Shown: positions 24,858-34,297 of the stretch, piece after piece
How the letters are laid out: each line of letters opens with the position of its first letter
How positions within the stretch are numbered: the stretch's first letter is position 1
Source: G963667145 sp963667145
GTDB taxonomy: Bacteria; Cloacimonadota; Cloacimonadia; G963667145
Length of the DNA stretch: 64,000 nucleotides
Direction of reading: 5' to 3'
Assembly (NCBI GenBank): GCA_963667145.1
Contig: OY762943.1
Location: 1,302,001-1,366,000 of the forward strand
Position numbers and translations under genes: made by a program
Notes under the pieces: model-generated
What the model was told of the DNA's origin: nothing
What the model saw: only the letters and a program-made list of their open reading frames with translations
The model's database searches: none

Positions 24858-25838
24858 ATGATAAAAAAATTATCGATTTTGTTTATAATTGGTTTGGCGT
24901 TACTGGCTTTGAGTTTCAAATTTATTGACGTCTCGGAAACCTTGGCACATTACAATAATATAAATTATTGGTATTTGCCACTTTTCTTTTTGGTTACTTT
25001 TTTGGTCACGTGTATTCGTGGTACTCGTTGGAGCTTTTTGCTGAAGAGATTGGTGCCAGTGAAACGTTATGAAGTGCTGAAAACTTACGCGATGGCTTCG
25101 GTGATAGATTTTCTTATACCCATTAGAATTGCTGAAGTTGTGAAGTGCAATTATATTAAAAAGCGCTACAAAGTGCCGTTGTCAAAAGTGTTTCCCACAG
25201 CGTTTATCGACAAACTTTTCGATTTGATGCCGATTTTTGTTATATTGGCGATTTTGCCTTTTGTTAAGTACGAGGTGAGCAAGGAAGTTTATTACGTTAT
25301 TTATTTTTTGGTTGGAATATTGGTAGTTGGGTTTTTGTTTTTGCTGTTTGTTACTTTCAGAGTGAAATTGGTTATTAAATTGAGAGGAAAATGGCGAAAT
25401 GAAAAACTGCGGAAACTTTTGGGAATGTTTATTCATTTTGTGGTTGGCATCAAACAATTAAAGTTTACACCCCTTCTTTTTATTAAAATGTTTGTTTTTT
25501 CTGTTGCAGCTTTGGGTTTTAATTGTTTGGCGTTTTGTTTTGCTATCAAGGCACTTAACTATGCTATGCCGTTGGATGTTTTGTTCTTGGGGTATTCTCT
25601 GTTATTTTTGTCGTATGCGGTGCCGTCACCTCCTGGGCAAATCGGCTCTAACGAAATAACTGCTCTTATAATTTTTAGTGGGATGTTTGGATTGGCGACT
25701 AACTCCGTAGCTGCTTTGATACTTTTTACTCATACTTTGGTTGCAACTTATATGATATTATTGGGGCTTCTGATACTCAAAATTTTCAGAAAAGAGCTGA
25801 TTATTTCTTTATCATTTTTCCGCAAGAAAAGTAGTTAG
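24858..25838 (+). CDS. Flippase-like membrane protein (LPG synthase TM / UPF0104 family)
   Basis: 326 residues with about eight transmembrane helices. TCIRGTRWSFLLKRL (residues ~51-65), the FPTAFIDKLFDL segment and the late AVPSPPGQIGSNEI motif match the membrane domain shared by MprF-type lysyl-phosphatidylglycerol synthases and AglD-like proteins. The soluble synthase domain is absent, so a lipid flippase or glycolipid role is more likely than lysyl transfer. It ends 13 bases from the convergent flavoprotein gene. Confidence 0.75.
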   Translation: MIKKLSILFIIGLALLALSFKFIDVSETLAHYNNINYWYLPLFFLVTFLVTCIRGTRWSFLLKRLVPVKRYEVLKTYAMASVIDFLIPIRIAEVVKCNYIKKRYKVPLSKVFPTAFIDKLFDLMPIFVILAILPFVKYEVSKEVYYVIYFLVGILVVGFLFLLFVTFRVKLVIKLRGKWRNEKLRKLLGMFIHFVVGIKQLKFTPLLFIKMFVFSVAALGFNCLAFCFAIKALNYAMPLDVLFLGYSLLFLSYAVPSPPGQIGSNEITALIIFSGMFGLATNSVAALILFTHTLVATYMILLGLLILKIFRKELIISLSFFRKKSS

Positions 25839-25851
25839 TATAGGTAATCTG

Positions 25852-27099
25852 TTACTTTTTTAATTCTCCCGCCAAGTATCCTGTAGAGAAAGCTATTTGC
25901 AGATTGTAACCTCCCGTGTAAGCATCCAAATTTATAACTTCCCCAGACAAATATAGATTTTCGATTACTTTTGAACGCATGCTTTTGCTGTCAATTTCCG
26001 AAGTGGAAATTCCGCCTTGAGTGATTATAGCTTGTTCAAAACCGCAATGCTCACTGATGGTGAAGACCAAATTTTTCAGAAGTAGGGCTAATTTCTTAGT
26101 GATATTCAGTGAAGATATTTTTGAAGACGGATTTGTATCTAACCTCTCTAACACAAACGGTATCAGCCTATTTGGCAGATAGCTTTTCAGAAATGTGCTT
26201 ATTTGTTTGTCGGGAGAAGAGGAAATTTCGTGAGAGATTCTGTGTGAAAGTTGTTCCATTGAAAGAGATGGTTTCAGGTCAAGCGAGATAGAGATGCTTT
26301 CGCCTTGTTCCAGAAGGGTGCTTGCTTGACGACTGAGGGTGAGAATAGTTGGTCCTGAGAGACCAGTGTGTGTAAACAGCAATTCGCCAAACTCCTCTTG
26401 TATCTTCTTATTTCCATTTAATAGGGTTGCTGTTGTGTTTTTTAGTGATAGTCCTTGCAGGTTTTTCACGTTATAGCTGACAAGCGGAACAAGTGAAGGC
26501 AGACAGGGTTCGATGGTGTGTCCCATGGTTTTGGCTAAAGTGAATCCGTCGCCTGTGCTACCAGTTGCCGTATAGCTCATTCCACCTGTGGCGAATAGAT
26601 AATTGTGTGCTTTGTAAATTGCAGTGGTGTCGTTTTGGGAGCAGACGATGTGGTTGATTTTGTTGGCAGTTGTTTGCACAGAGGCAACGGAGCAGTTGCA
26701 GATTATTTTGGCTTGCTTTGCCCATAAATCAAGAGCCTTTATGATGTCGGCGGACTTATCGGAGACGGGAAAAACTCTTTTGCCTTGTTCAACTTTGAGC
26801 GGGACATTCAACGTTTTTTCGAACAAATCGATGGTGCTAAAATTGTCGAAATTGAAAAAGGCTTTCTTGAAGAAGTTAGGCTTTGGGAAAATACTTTTCT
26901 CAAAATCTACCCACGATTTGGTGTTGGTGAGGTTGCATCTTCCTTTGCCTGTGATTTTCACTTTTCGGGCAATTTTGGGCATTTTTTCCAGTATCAGAAC
27001 GGAGTATCCCAAGCGAGTTGCTCTTCCAGCAGCCATTAACCCAGAGGCTCCCGCACCGATAACGATTAAATCCCAAACTTTGTCTTCGGCTGTTAGCAC
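25852..27099 (-). CDS. FAD-dependent oxidoreductase, HI0933/YhiN (BaiN-like) family
   Basis: 415 residues. The Rossmann motif VIGAGASGLMAAGRATRLG (residues ~13-31) is followed by KITGKGRCNLTN and, at the C-terminus, GGISTSEIDSKSMRSK and GEVINLDAYTGGYNLQIAFS, all hallmarks of this family. Members are flavoproteins with reductase activities on varied substrates; the physiological substrate is unknown. The start is GTG 27099 with no clear ribosome-binding site. It lies 11 bases after mgtE, which suggests coupling within one transcript with the phosphoesterase. Confidence 0.88.
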   Translation of the reverse strand: MLTAEDKVWDLIVIGAGASGLMAAGRATRLGYSVLILEKMPKIARKVKITGKGRCNLTNTKSWVDFEKSIFPKPNFFKKAFFNFDNFSTIDLFEKTLNVPLKVEQGKRVFPVSDKSADIIKALDLWAKQAKIICNCSVASVQTTANKINHIVCSQNDTTAIYKAHNYLFATGGMSYTATGSTGDGFTLAKTMGHTIEPCLPSLVPLVSYNVKNLQGLSLKNTTATLLNGNKKIQEEFGELLFTHTGLSGPTILTLSRQASTLLEQGESISISLDLKPSLSMEQLSHRISHEISSSPDKQISTFLKSYLPNRLIPFVLERLDTNPSSKISSLNITKKLALLLKNLVFTISEHCGFEQAIITQGGISTSEIDSKSMRSKVIENLYLSGEVINLDAYTGGYNLQIAFSTGYLAGELKK

Positions 27100-27110
27100 A
27101 ATAGGTTATT

Positions 27111-28448
27111 TTATAAGAGAATAGCTGCAAGCCCCAAAAAGCTTGCGAATCCGCCCATATCGGTGAGCATGGTGACGATGATATTTGAGCCGAGAGCGGG
27201 GTCTAATTTGAATTTTTTGAGGAGCAGGGGCACTAACGCTCCCACGATGCCAGCAATCATCATGTTGCAAATTAGTCCTCCACCGAGAACGACTCCGAGC
27301 ATAATGTTGCTTTTGTAGAGCCAAGCTATCAGGGCTGCGACAGTGCCGATAGCGACGCCGTTGCAGATGCCAACGATGACCTCTTTGCGGAGAGCTTTAA
27401 CGGAGTTGTTGGTGGTCAGCTCGCCCATGGCGATACCACGAATGATTACCGTTAGAGTTTGTGCTCCTGAGTTTCCGCCAAGTCCTGCGACTATGGGCAT
27501 TAGCACAGCGAGGAAAGCCCAGCTTTTGATAACACCTTCAAAGATTCCCACTACACTGGAGACCAAAATGGCTGTGAAGAGGTTCAGCAAAAGCCATGGA
27601 ACTCTTTTGCCGAATGAATTGAAAGGCGAAGAAAAGACTTTGTCTTCGTTGCCTAACCCCATCATTTTGTAAACGTCTTCCGAGGCTTCGTCGTCGATTA
27701 CGTCGATGACATCATCAACTGTGATTCTTCCCAAGAGGCGATTTTTATCGTCAACCACGGGGATAGCATAGAGGTCGTATTTCCGGAAGAGGTGAGCAAC
27801 TTTTTCTTGGTCGGTGCTGGTGGTGGTGGAGATAATGTCGGTCTGCATCGCTTGACCAATAGTTTGGTTGTCGTCCATGATGAAAAGTGCGTAGGTGTCC
27901 AACTTTCCTTCCAGTACTCCGTCCTTGCTGACAACGAAAATATAAGCCAAGTTGTCGATTTCGTCGTAGTTTTCCTTGATGTACTGAACGACTTGGGCTT
28001 TGGTGAAATTTTTGGGAACTTGGGCAACTTCCGACTGCATGATGCCACCAGCGGTGTTTTCGTCGTAGGTTAGGAGCTTTTTGATGGATTGCTTGTCGTC
28101 AAAGTCCAATCGCTCCAAAATAGATTTTTGCTCTTGCTCGTCCTCTATTCCGCTGAGGATGTCGGTCGCGTCGTCGCTATCCATCTCGCCGAGGATTCCA
28201 GCTAATTTGGCAGGATTGATTTTTTGCAGGAATTGCTCTTGAATTTCTTGGTGTAGCTCCGGCATAACGTTCGCTGCGATTTCCACCTTCAGTTGACTAA
28301 AGAGCTTATATTGTTCTTCGTTGGGTAGGTCGTTGATGATAGCGGCGATGTCCCCTGGGTGAGAATCTTGCAAGTAGGAATGTAGGCGAGTGATTTGCCC
28401 AGTTTCCAGGAGTTCGAGGATGGTTTGCCTATCGAGATTTTTTATCAT
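27111..28448 (-). CDS. mgtE: Magnesium transporter MgtE
   Basis: 445 residues. The N-terminal helical domain (residues ~20-125) carries IAAIINDLP, the CBS pair follows (~130-255), and five transmembrane helices (~275-445) include the pore motif GLGGNSGAQTLTVIIRG and the late Asp in TMLTDMGGFASF. A dimeric channel in the inner membrane, gated by Mg2+ bound to the cytosolic domains. It overlaps the upstream phosphoesterase gene by four bases. No M-box leader is present, since it is internal to the operon. Confidence 0.95.
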   Translation of the reverse strand: MIKNLDRQTILELLETGQITRLHSYLQDSHPGDIAAIINDLPNEEQYKLFSQLKVEIAANVMPELHQEIQEQFLQKINPAKLAGILGEMDSDDATDILSGIEDEQEQKSILERLDFDDKQSIKKLLTYDENTAGGIMQSEVAQVPKNFTKAQVVQYIKENYDEIDNLAYIFVVSKDGVLEGKLDTYALFIMDDNQTIGQAMQTDIISTTTSTDQEKVAHLFRKYDLYAIPVVDDKNRLLGRITVDDVIDVIDDEASEDVYKMMGLGNEDKVFSSPFNSFGKRVPWLLLNLFTAILVSSVVGIFEGVIKSWAFLAVLMPIVAGLGGNSGAQTLTVIIRGIAMGELTTNNSVKALRKEVIVGICNGVAIGTVAALIAWLYKSNIMLGVVLGGGLICNMMIAGIVGALVPLLLKKFKLDPALGSNIIVTMLTDMGGFASFLGLAAILL

Positions 28449-29083
28449 GACGAGATGTTACCCAATTCAATATCGACTTTGTTGTCGGTTAGGTTTATCA
28501 GAGCGTAATTTCCAAGAGCCAAAGAGCCAGAGTTTACCACGAAAGTTTCGCCGATTTTGCTGACGGACTGTGCCTCGTGCATATGACCGCAGAGAGCCAA
28601 CTTCGGCTGGTATGTGCCGATGTATTCTGTGATGCTTTTGCTCCCAACATGCTTTCCAGTGGGTAGCAAATCCGCCTTTGTGCCGTATGGTGGCTGATGA
28701 GTAACAAGGATGTCAACATCGGAAAAGGTATCCAAAACGTGCAAAAACTCTTCCTCGGGATGCATATTGGGTGTGTCAATCGGAGTAGGCAATGAGCCAC
28801 CGTAACCGCAAATTTTGTAGCCAGCAACTTCTGTGCATTCTCCATCGATGGAGATGTTTGCTTGCCTAAGAGTTTTCAGCGTGGAGGGATAGTCGCAATT
28901 TCCCAATAGAGCCAAGGTTTTGTCCAATGGCAGAAAGCGAAGAGTGTTCGCCATAGCGTCCTCTCTGCCCATGTGAGTGAGGTCGCCACTGATGATTATG
29001 AGGTCGCTGTTTTGCAACAAATCTTCGATAAACTGGAAATTTTCCACTCTTCCGTGAATATCAGACAGATGTAGTATTTTCAT
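28445..29083 (-). CDS. Calcineurin-like metallophosphoesterase
   Basis: 212 residues. All metal-binding motifs are visible: DIH (residues 8-10), GDLTH, GNCD, THQPP and GHMHE. The small size and order fit the YfcE/ICC3-type phosphodiesterases. The substrate cannot be told from sequence. It is first in a three-gene minus-strand unit with mgtE and the flavoprotein, and divergent from nfo. Confidence 0.85.
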   Translation of the reverse strand: MKILHLSDIHGRVENFQFIEDLLQNSDLIIISGDLTHMGREDAMANTLRFLPLDKTLALLGNCDYPSTLKTLRQANISIDGECTEVAGYKICGYGGSLPTPIDTPNMHPEEEFLHVLDTFSDVDILVTHQPPYGTKADLLPTGKHVGSKSITEYIGTYQPKLALCGHMHEAQSVSKIGETFVVNSGSLALGNYALINLTDNKVDIELGNISS

Positions 29084-29195
29084 ATATTTACCTAACCGAA
29101 AGTTTAATAGTTGGCGACGAACACACCTCGTTCAATGGATTGAATTTTTGTTTGCAAGTCAAGGAATTAAAAGAAAGATGTGCAATTCAAAGAAC

Positions 29196-29248
29196 TTGAC
29201 AACCTTTTACAGACAAATGTTTTAAACCTATAATCTTGAATTGGAGAG
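29196..29248 (+). promoter_or_regulatory. nfo: Candidate promoter elements of nfo
   Basis: TTGACA at 29196-29201 and TATAAT at 29229-29234 are each perfect but 27 bases apart, too far to pair with each other. GGAGAG (29243-29248) precedes TTG 29253 and decides the start. Confidence 0.3.
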
Positions 29249-29252
29249 AAAA

Positions 29253-30101
29253 TTGGAAAATATTTTACAGGTGGGAGTGCATAGCTCCATCGCCAAAGGG
29301 TTTTTGGATGCTGTCGCCATTGTGGAAAATTTGGGCGGAAATGCTGTGCAGATTTTTTTGAAAAGTCCCAGAAGTTATCGCTATGTGAAAGATTTGACTA
29401 AAGACGAGGCTTTGGCTGTGAAGAGGCGATTGAACGAAAAGAATATTTTTCTAATTGGGCATTGCTCCTATCTTTTGAATTTTGCTAAGCCCTTAAGGGA
29501 TTTTCGTTATGTAGCCGATAGCTTGATTGACGACATGAACAAGATTTTCGCTCTCGGTGGTGTTGGAATTGTGTTGCACATCGGGAAATATTTGGAGTTT
29601 ACCAAAGAGGAAGCGTTCGCAAATATCAAAGAAAATCTGAGCTACGTTCTGCAAAATACTCATGAAGAAGCGAAGATTGTTCTAGAAAACACAGCTGGTC
29701 AGGGCAGTGAGATTGGATTTAGATTGGACGAGCTGGAAGAGCTGTTTCAGGCGTTGGATTGCCATAAGAGAACTGGATTTTGCTTGGATACTTGCCACGC
29801 TTTTGCAGCAGGTTACGATTTGCGAACGGAGCAAGGAGTCGATGACTGGTTGACTGACTTTGAGAAGCGATTTGGCTTGGACAGACTGGTTTGCTTTCAC
29901 CTCAACGATGCCAAAAAGGACGTTGGTAGCAGAGTGGACAGACACGAGGATTTGGGCTTTGGGAAAATCGGTTTGGAAGGAATAGGAGCCGTGGTGAACT
30001 TCGCCCATAGGCACGGGAAACCGCTCATCCTGGAAACTCCTGCTAAGTCCAGCGACTATGCGGAGCAAATACGGATTGTGAAAGGAATGGTAAATGATTA
30101 A
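29253..30101 (+). CDS. nfo: Endonuclease IV (AP endonuclease), TTG start
   Basis: 282 residues from TTG 29253 (ribosome-binding site GGAGAG four bases before); the frame could start four codons earlier. It cleaves DNA at abasic sites in base-excision repair. The TIM-barrel metal motifs are seen: VGVHSSIAKG, QIFLKSPRSY, HCSYLLNFA, VLENTAGQG, CLDTCHAFAAGYD, FHLNDAKKDVGSRVDRHEDLG (short parts of one block) and ILETP. It overlaps ispF by eight bases. Confidence 0.95.
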   Translation: MENILQVGVHSSIAKGFLDAVAIVENLGGNAVQIFLKSPRSYRYVKDLTKDEALAVKRRLNEKNIFLIGHCSYLLNFAKPLRDFRYVADSLIDDMNKIFALGGVGIVLHIGKYLEFTKEEAFANIKENLSYVLQNTHEEAKIVLENTAGQGSEIGFRLDELEELFQALDCHKRTGFCLDTCHAFAAGYDLRTEQGVDDWLTDFEKRFGLDRLVCFHLNDAKKDVGSRVDRHEDLGFGKIGLEGIGAVVNFAHRHGKPLILETPAKSSDYAEQIRIVKGMVND

Positions 30102-30588
30102 AGTTGCGATAGGTCAGGATAGTCATCGATTTGATTTTAAAGATACTGAAAAGGGTTTGTATCTGTGTGGAGTTTGCTTTAGCAAGGAAATGAGCTTTGT
30201 TGCTAACAGCGATGGTGATGTGGTGTTGCACGCCGTGACCAATGCGATTTCGGGGATTACAGGGCGGAATATTTTGGGCAAAGTCGCAGACAAGATGTGC
30301 AAGTTGGGAATTACCGATAGTGCGGAATATCTGAAAGTTGCTTTGGAGGATTTGGCAAATCTCAAGGGCAAAATCGTTCATCTGTCGATTTCTATCGAGG
30401 CTCTGAAGCCCAAGTTGGAGGGCAGAGTACGAGAGCTGAAGGAATCTTTGGCGAAGATTTTGAAAATCGAACTAAGCCAAATCGGTCTGACAGCTACCAC
30501 TGGCGAGGGTTTGACGGAATTTGGTAAAGGTTTGGGAATGCAGGTGTTTTGCGTGTTGACGGTGGATGTTTCGCATGAAATAGGATAA
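30094..30588 (+). CDS. ispF: 2-C-methyl-D-erythritol 2,4-cyclodiphosphate synthase
   Basis: 164 residues, full length. Fifth enzyme of the MEP isoprenoid pathway. Zn-binding GQDSHRF (D9, H11), SDGDVVLHA and the C-terminal TATTGEGLTEFGKGLGM are diagnostic. It overlaps the end of nfo, so translation is coupled. IspD is not adjacent here, although the two are often paired or fused. Confidence 0.95.
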   Translation: MIKVAIGQDSHRFDFKDTEKGLYLCGVCFSKEMSFVANSDGDVVLHAVTNAISGITGRNILGKVADKMCKLGITDSAEYLKVALEDLANLKGKIVHLSISIEALKPKLEGRVRELKESLAKILKIELSQIGLTATTGEGLTEFGKGLGMQVFCVLTVDVSHEIG

Positions 30589-30619
30589 TTGTTTATTGCG
30601 TTATAAATCTGTACGTAGC

Positions 30620-30650
30620 CAAAGAACTTAAAATTTTAGTCTTTGTTTTT
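30620..30650 (+). terminator. Terminator after ispF
   Basis: CAAAG (30620-30624) pairs with CTTTG (30641-30645) around an A/T-rich inner stem with one mismatch, then TTTTT. It lies in the gap before the convergent DMT gene. Confidence 0.5.
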
Positions 30651-30667
30651 ATAGGATTCTCAAATTA

Positions 30668-31585
30668 TTAATCTTTACGAGCTAATAAGATGCCAAGAAG
30701 GATTAATCCAAAACAAACAAAATGGTAGAATGCAATTTTTTCGTTTAAAAAGGAAAAAGCCAAAATCGAGCTGAATATAGGGATAATATAGTAGATAATT
30801 CCTGCTTTAGTAGCTCCTAGCAGAGATATGGCGAAATTCCAAGAGATAAATGCTATTACAGAAGCAAAGATGCCTAAATAGGCATAAATTCCAAGCATAT
30901 TAAGACTTAAAGGAATAACTAAGTTATCATCATTTTGCAAAAAGTAGATAGGAAGCAGAAGAATAGTCCCAATGATAAAAGTTATTAGTTGTAGCGGAAT
31001 AAGTTCCAGTTCTTTTGGTTTGTTTTTCAGAAAAATACTATAGGTAGCGAAAACAATTGATGCTATCAGCATTATCAAATCTCCGATTACGGGCTTGTTT
31101 ACAAAGATTGCTTGGAAATTTCCTTTGGTGGTCAGATAAATAGTGCCGACAATTACTAAAACGAGTCCAACAGTTCTTTGAGCATTTATTTTCTCATGGT
31201 AAAAAATGGCAGAGAACATCAGTATAAAAATGGGGAACGTGATGGAAATAATAGAAAGATTTATAGCTGTGGTGGTTTTAGCTGCCGTATATACTAAGGT
31301 GTTGAAAAAAGCAATTCCCAAAAAAGCGGTGGCAAACAGATAAAGAATGTTTTTCTTAATGTTTTCCCATTGTTTGAACAGAGGCTTGATACCAAAAGGT
31401 AATAAAGCTATGCTGGCGATGCTCCACCTAACCAAAGAGAGTGTAACAGGAGAAATATGGGCATTGATACCACGAGAAATAGTGAGATTTCCTGCCCACA
31501 GTAGGGTGGAAGTTATAGCAAAAAAAGACCCAAAAATCAAAGTTCTCTTGCTGTTGTTTTTTATCATATTGGCTCTGTGGAGCAT
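30668..31585 (-). CDS. EamA/DMT-family exporter
   Basis: 305 residues, ten transmembrane helices in two EamA repeats (residues ~15-145 and ~165-300). TSTLLWAGNLTISRGI and the late FLNEKIAFYHFVCFGLILLG match the drug/metabolite transporter superfamily. The substrate is unknown; many members export amino acids or metabolites. The start at 31585 lies five bases after the panE stop; ATG 31567 is an alternative. Probably one transcript with panE. Confidence 0.85.
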   Translation of the reverse strand: MLHRANMIKNNSKRTLIFGSFFAITSTLLWAGNLTISRGINAHISPVTLSLVRWSIASIALLPFGIKPLFKQWENIKKNILYLFATAFLGIAFFNTLVYTAAKTTTAINLSIISITFPIFILMFSAIFYHEKINAQRTVGLVLVIVGTIYLTTKGNFQAIFVNKPVIGDLIMLIASIVFATYSIFLKNKPKELELIPLQLITFIIGTILLLPIYFLQNDDNLVIPLSLNMLGIYAYLGIFASVIAFISWNFAISLLGATKAGIIYYIIPIFSSILAFSFLNEKIAFYHFVCFGLILLGILLARKD

Positions 31586-31589
31586 AAAT

Positions 31590-32510
31590 CTATAGATTAC
31601 TTTTCTTCATCATCATTCTCACAGATGCGTAAGCTGCTTGATTATAAGGTGTTTTGATGCCAAGTTCACGACCGAATTTCACGACAGAGCCAGTTTGATA
31701 CTCTATTTCCGAAGGTTTCCCTTCAAGAATATCACGAGCCAGAGATGAACGAACATCGTGAGGGTAAGAATCAACAGCTTTCATGCTTCGTTCCACAGTG
31801 TCGTCAGGCAGGTTGATGTTTTTTGCTTTGCCAATCGTGTAAATTTCCTGTAAAGTCTCTTTCAAAATAGCTCGCGTTTCGGAGAGTTCGCGAAGTTCGC
31901 CGTAAGTGGCGTTCATGGTGGCACCGTATACACCGAGGCAGATGACGACGAATTTGAGCCACAAATCTACATCGATATCGTTGCTGAGAGTAGCCTGTAT
32001 ATCGGCTTGCAAGAATATTTTTTCTATAGCTAACCCTCTTTCCGAACGTGTTTTATCCAATTCTCCGAATTTGATAATCGGTTCCAATCCCATATGGGTG
32101 ATTTCACCCGAAGCGGTAATTTTGGAAAAAATCACACAAAGCCCGTTGAGGACGTTCTCCTTGGGGAAATGTCTGCAAATTTCTTCTGCCGCCAAAACAC
32201 CGTTTTGCAGAGGTAGCAGCAGAGCGTTTTTGTTCAAAGTGGTTTTGAGCTCTTTGGAGAGAGGCTCGACTTGCCAAGATTTGCAAGCGAAAATAATGAG
32301 TTCGCAGTTGGCGAAATCTTGTAGCTTATCACTGGCATCAGCAGGATTGATGTGCATATCGCCTTTCACGCTTTTCACTATCAATCCGTTTTTTTGGATA
32401 GCGTTCAGATGTTGTCCTCTCGCCAAAAATTTGACTTGATGTCCTGCTGTGGATAGTTTTGCACCGAAATATCCTCCCACACCGCCAGTCCCCAATATTC
32501 CTATTTTCAT
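31590..32510 (-). CDS. panE: 2-dehydropantoate 2-reductase (ketopantoate reductase) family
   Basis: 306 residues. NADPH-dependent reduction of ketopantoate in pantothenate and CoA synthesis. The N-terminal GILGTGGVGGYFGAKLSTAG is the Rossmann motif. ACKSWQ carries the NADPH-site Lys, LQNGV the usual Asn, and WLKF the catalytic-region Lys. SSLARDILEGKPSEIEYQTG is the C-terminal signature. Some homologues act on other 2-keto acids, so the exact substrate is inferred. Confidence 0.85.
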   Translation of the reverse strand: MKIGILGTGGVGGYFGAKLSTAGHQVKFLARGQHLNAIQKNGLIVKSVKGDMHINPADASDKLQDFANCELIIFACKSWQVEPLSKELKTTLNKNALLLPLQNGVLAAEEICRHFPKENVLNGLCVIFSKITASGEITHMGLEPIIKFGELDKTRSERGLAIEKIFLQADIQATLSNDIDVDLWLKFVVICLGVYGATMNATYGELRELSETRAILKETLQEIYTIGKAKNINLPDDTVERSMKAVDSYPHDVRSSLARDILEGKPSEIEYQTGSVVKFGRELGIKTPYNQAAYASVRMMMKKSNL

Positions 32511-32676
32511 TTTCTACCTCTTTGTGATATAAAATTAAACTGAGTTTGCTCGATTTGGTTTTTTCGTCAAGGAATTTAGGGATTGCTCTGAACTTTTTGA
32601 GGTGCTTATTTTAGAAAATTCATTTACATATTTGAGTGAATATTTTGAATTGCAAAAGTTTGGAGTGAAAGTAATT

Positions 32677-33318
32677 ATGTATAATAGAAAGGTTTTTCAA
32701 TGGATTTTGTTGTGGGTGGTAGTTGTGGTGATTGGTTTCGGTCATCTTTATCCGCTTTTAGGATTTTCCGTGCCAGTTGTGATGGTTTCGGCAATTTTGT
32801 TTAGCACTTTCAAGGGTCGATTTTTCTGTGGAAACTTCTGCCCACGAGGCTCTTTTTTCGATAGATTTTTTGATAAAATCAGTTTGAATAAAAAATCTGC
32901 TTTTACTTACACGCAAAACAAGTGGTTTCGCTGGACTATTTTTGTGCTATTGATGGGATTTATGGGATTTCGCCTGTCGCAGGACATCGGCAATATTTAT
33001 CATTGGGGCAGAACTTTTTGGCTGATGTGCGTGGTAACAACGGCTCTGGGAATAGTTTTGGCTGTGTTTTTCGGACGCAGAACTTGGTGCAGTTTTTGCC
33101 CAATTGGCACTTTGAGCAGTTCAGTAAGACAGAGCAAAAAGATTTTGGTAATCGACCAAGATAAATGTGTGAAGTGCAAATTGTGTGAACGCAAGTGTCC
33201 GCTAAATTTGATAAATATTGACTCGTTTGAAATTAACAACAGCGATTGCCTCAAGTGTATGGAATGTGTAATTGCTTGTCCCAAGAGGGCGATAGGGTAT
33301 AGAGAATATTTACAATGA
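32677..33318 (+). CDS. Membrane polyferredoxin, NapH/CcoG-like (short)
   Basis: 213 residues from ATG 32677 (GGAG 11 bases upstream). Four transmembrane helices. Two membrane-side CxxxCP/CxxCP motifs (C51-C55 and C138-C141) are followed by two 4Fe-4S ferredoxin clusters, C164/167/170/174 and C191/194/197/201. This is the NapH/CcoG/YccM pattern of quinol-to-periplasm or cytosolic electron carriers. No partner oxidoreductase lies nearby, so the electron donor and acceptor are unknown. Its stop overlaps the next gene's ATG. Confidence 0.85.
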   Translation: MYNRKVFQWILLWVVVVVIGFGHLYPLLGFSVPVVMVSAILFSTFKGRFFCGNFCPRGSFFDRFFDKISLNKKSAFTYTQNKWFRWTIFVLLMGFMGFRLSQDIGNIYHWGRTFWLMCVVTTALGIVLAVFFGRRTWCSFCPIGTLSSSVRQSKKILVIDQDKCVKCKLCERKCPLNLINIDSFEINNSDCLKCMECVIACPKRAIGYREYLQ

Positions 33319-33824
33319 GTGGTATTGATTTTTTTCAAGTTGTTTTATCAAGTTCTATAATTGCTAGTATATTTACTGCTGTTGTTTCTCTTAAGTTGAA
33401 GAATCTTGATTATAAAAATGAATATAGCAAGAAAATTTTGGATAAGCGACTTAAAGCTTATGATTGTATTGAAAATCAAATTGCATTGATGAAGACAATG
33501 GTTGTAAATTTTGATAGCAATGGTTATTATCTTGTTTTTGATGATAAGGAAAGAAATTCTACTAAAATACAACAAAATTTTTTTAATACGATGAAAAATA
33601 GTATATGGATTAATAAAAAAACTGTTTTACTTATGGAAGAACTTAGCGATTTGTTAGCTGAGATTTTGAAGAAAAAGAACAATGAAAACGAAATACTTTT
33701 GAATATATGTAAAGAAACCTATGAGTTGCTAATTCAGCTTACCGATGAATTAGAAAATTCTGTAAGAAAAGATTTATTAAATTTACATAATTTAAAAAAA
33801 TTTGCAAAACAAAATTTTTATTAA
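33315..33824 (+). CDS. Unknown single-TM protein, AT-rich
   Basis: 169 residues. One N-terminal transmembrane helix (residues ~5-27), then a charged, helical, probably cytoplasmic part. YKNEYSKKILDKRLKAYDCI after the membrane segment is a pattern seen in many small uncharacterised membrane proteins. I do not recognise a family. The base composition is clearly more AT-rich than the neighbours, suggesting recent acquisition. It overlaps the polyferredoxin stop by four bases, so it is read from the same transcript. Confidence 0.65.
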   Translation: MSGIDFFQVVLSSSIIASIFTAVVSLKLKNLDYKNEYSKKILDKRLKAYDCIENQIALMKTMVVNFDSNGYYLVFDDKERNSTKIQQNFFNTMKNSIWINKKTVLLMEELSDLLAEILKKKNNENEILLNICKETYELLIQLTDELENSVRKDLLNLHNLKKFAKQNFY

Positions 33825-33835
33825 GGAAAATATAA

Positions 33836-34297
33836 ATGTCCCTCCTTTCCGTAAAAAATTTCTTTAAGCAACATAATCTTGATAATCGTATCGTGACTTT
33901 GCCGAGGGCAACTGCGACTGTGGAAGAAGCAGCCAGAGAGCATAAAGTGACAGCTGGTGAGATTTGCAAAACTTTGTCGTTTAAGCTGGATGAAAAGCCG
34001 ATTCTTATCTTGGTGGCTGGTGACAAGAAAATTGATAACAAGAAGTACAAAGCATTTTTTGGCAAGAAGGCTAAGATGCTCACTCCTGATGAGGCTGTGC
34101 AGTTCACTGGACACGAGATTGGCGGAGTTTGTCCTTTCGGTTTGCCTGAGCCTATCGATGTTTACATGGATGAGTCGCTTCGCGAATATCAAGAGGTGTG
34201 GTCTGCTGCCGGTGATAAATTTTCCGCTATCAAGTTGACCGTTCAAGAGCTTGAAAAATATAGCAATTGCAAAGATTGGATAGATATTTGCAAGTAG
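33836..34297 (+). CDS. YbaK/EbsC-family aminoacyl-tRNA deacylase
   Basis: 153 residues, full length. The fold hydrolyses mischarged tRNA (Cys-tRNAPro in YbaK). TVEEAAREHKVTAGEICKTL, VAGDKKIDNKKYKAFFGKKA and GHEIGGVCPFGLPEP match the family, with the invariant Lys residues in the first two blocks. Proline-specific or Cys-specific editing cannot be told apart here. Confidence 0.9.
   Translation: MSLLSVKNFFKQHNLDNRIVTLPRATATVEEAAREHKVTAGEICKTLSFKLDEKPILILVAGDKKIDNKKYKAFFGKKAKMLTPDEAVQFTGHEIGGVCPFGLPEPIDVYMDESLREYQEVWSAAGDKFSAIKLTVQELEKYSNCKDWIDICK

Noticed and set aside
28449..29240. Possible M-box riboswitch for mgtE
   Set aside because: mgtE lies inside an operon, overlapping the preceding gene; the 157-bp divergent leader shows no M-box-like structure by eye.
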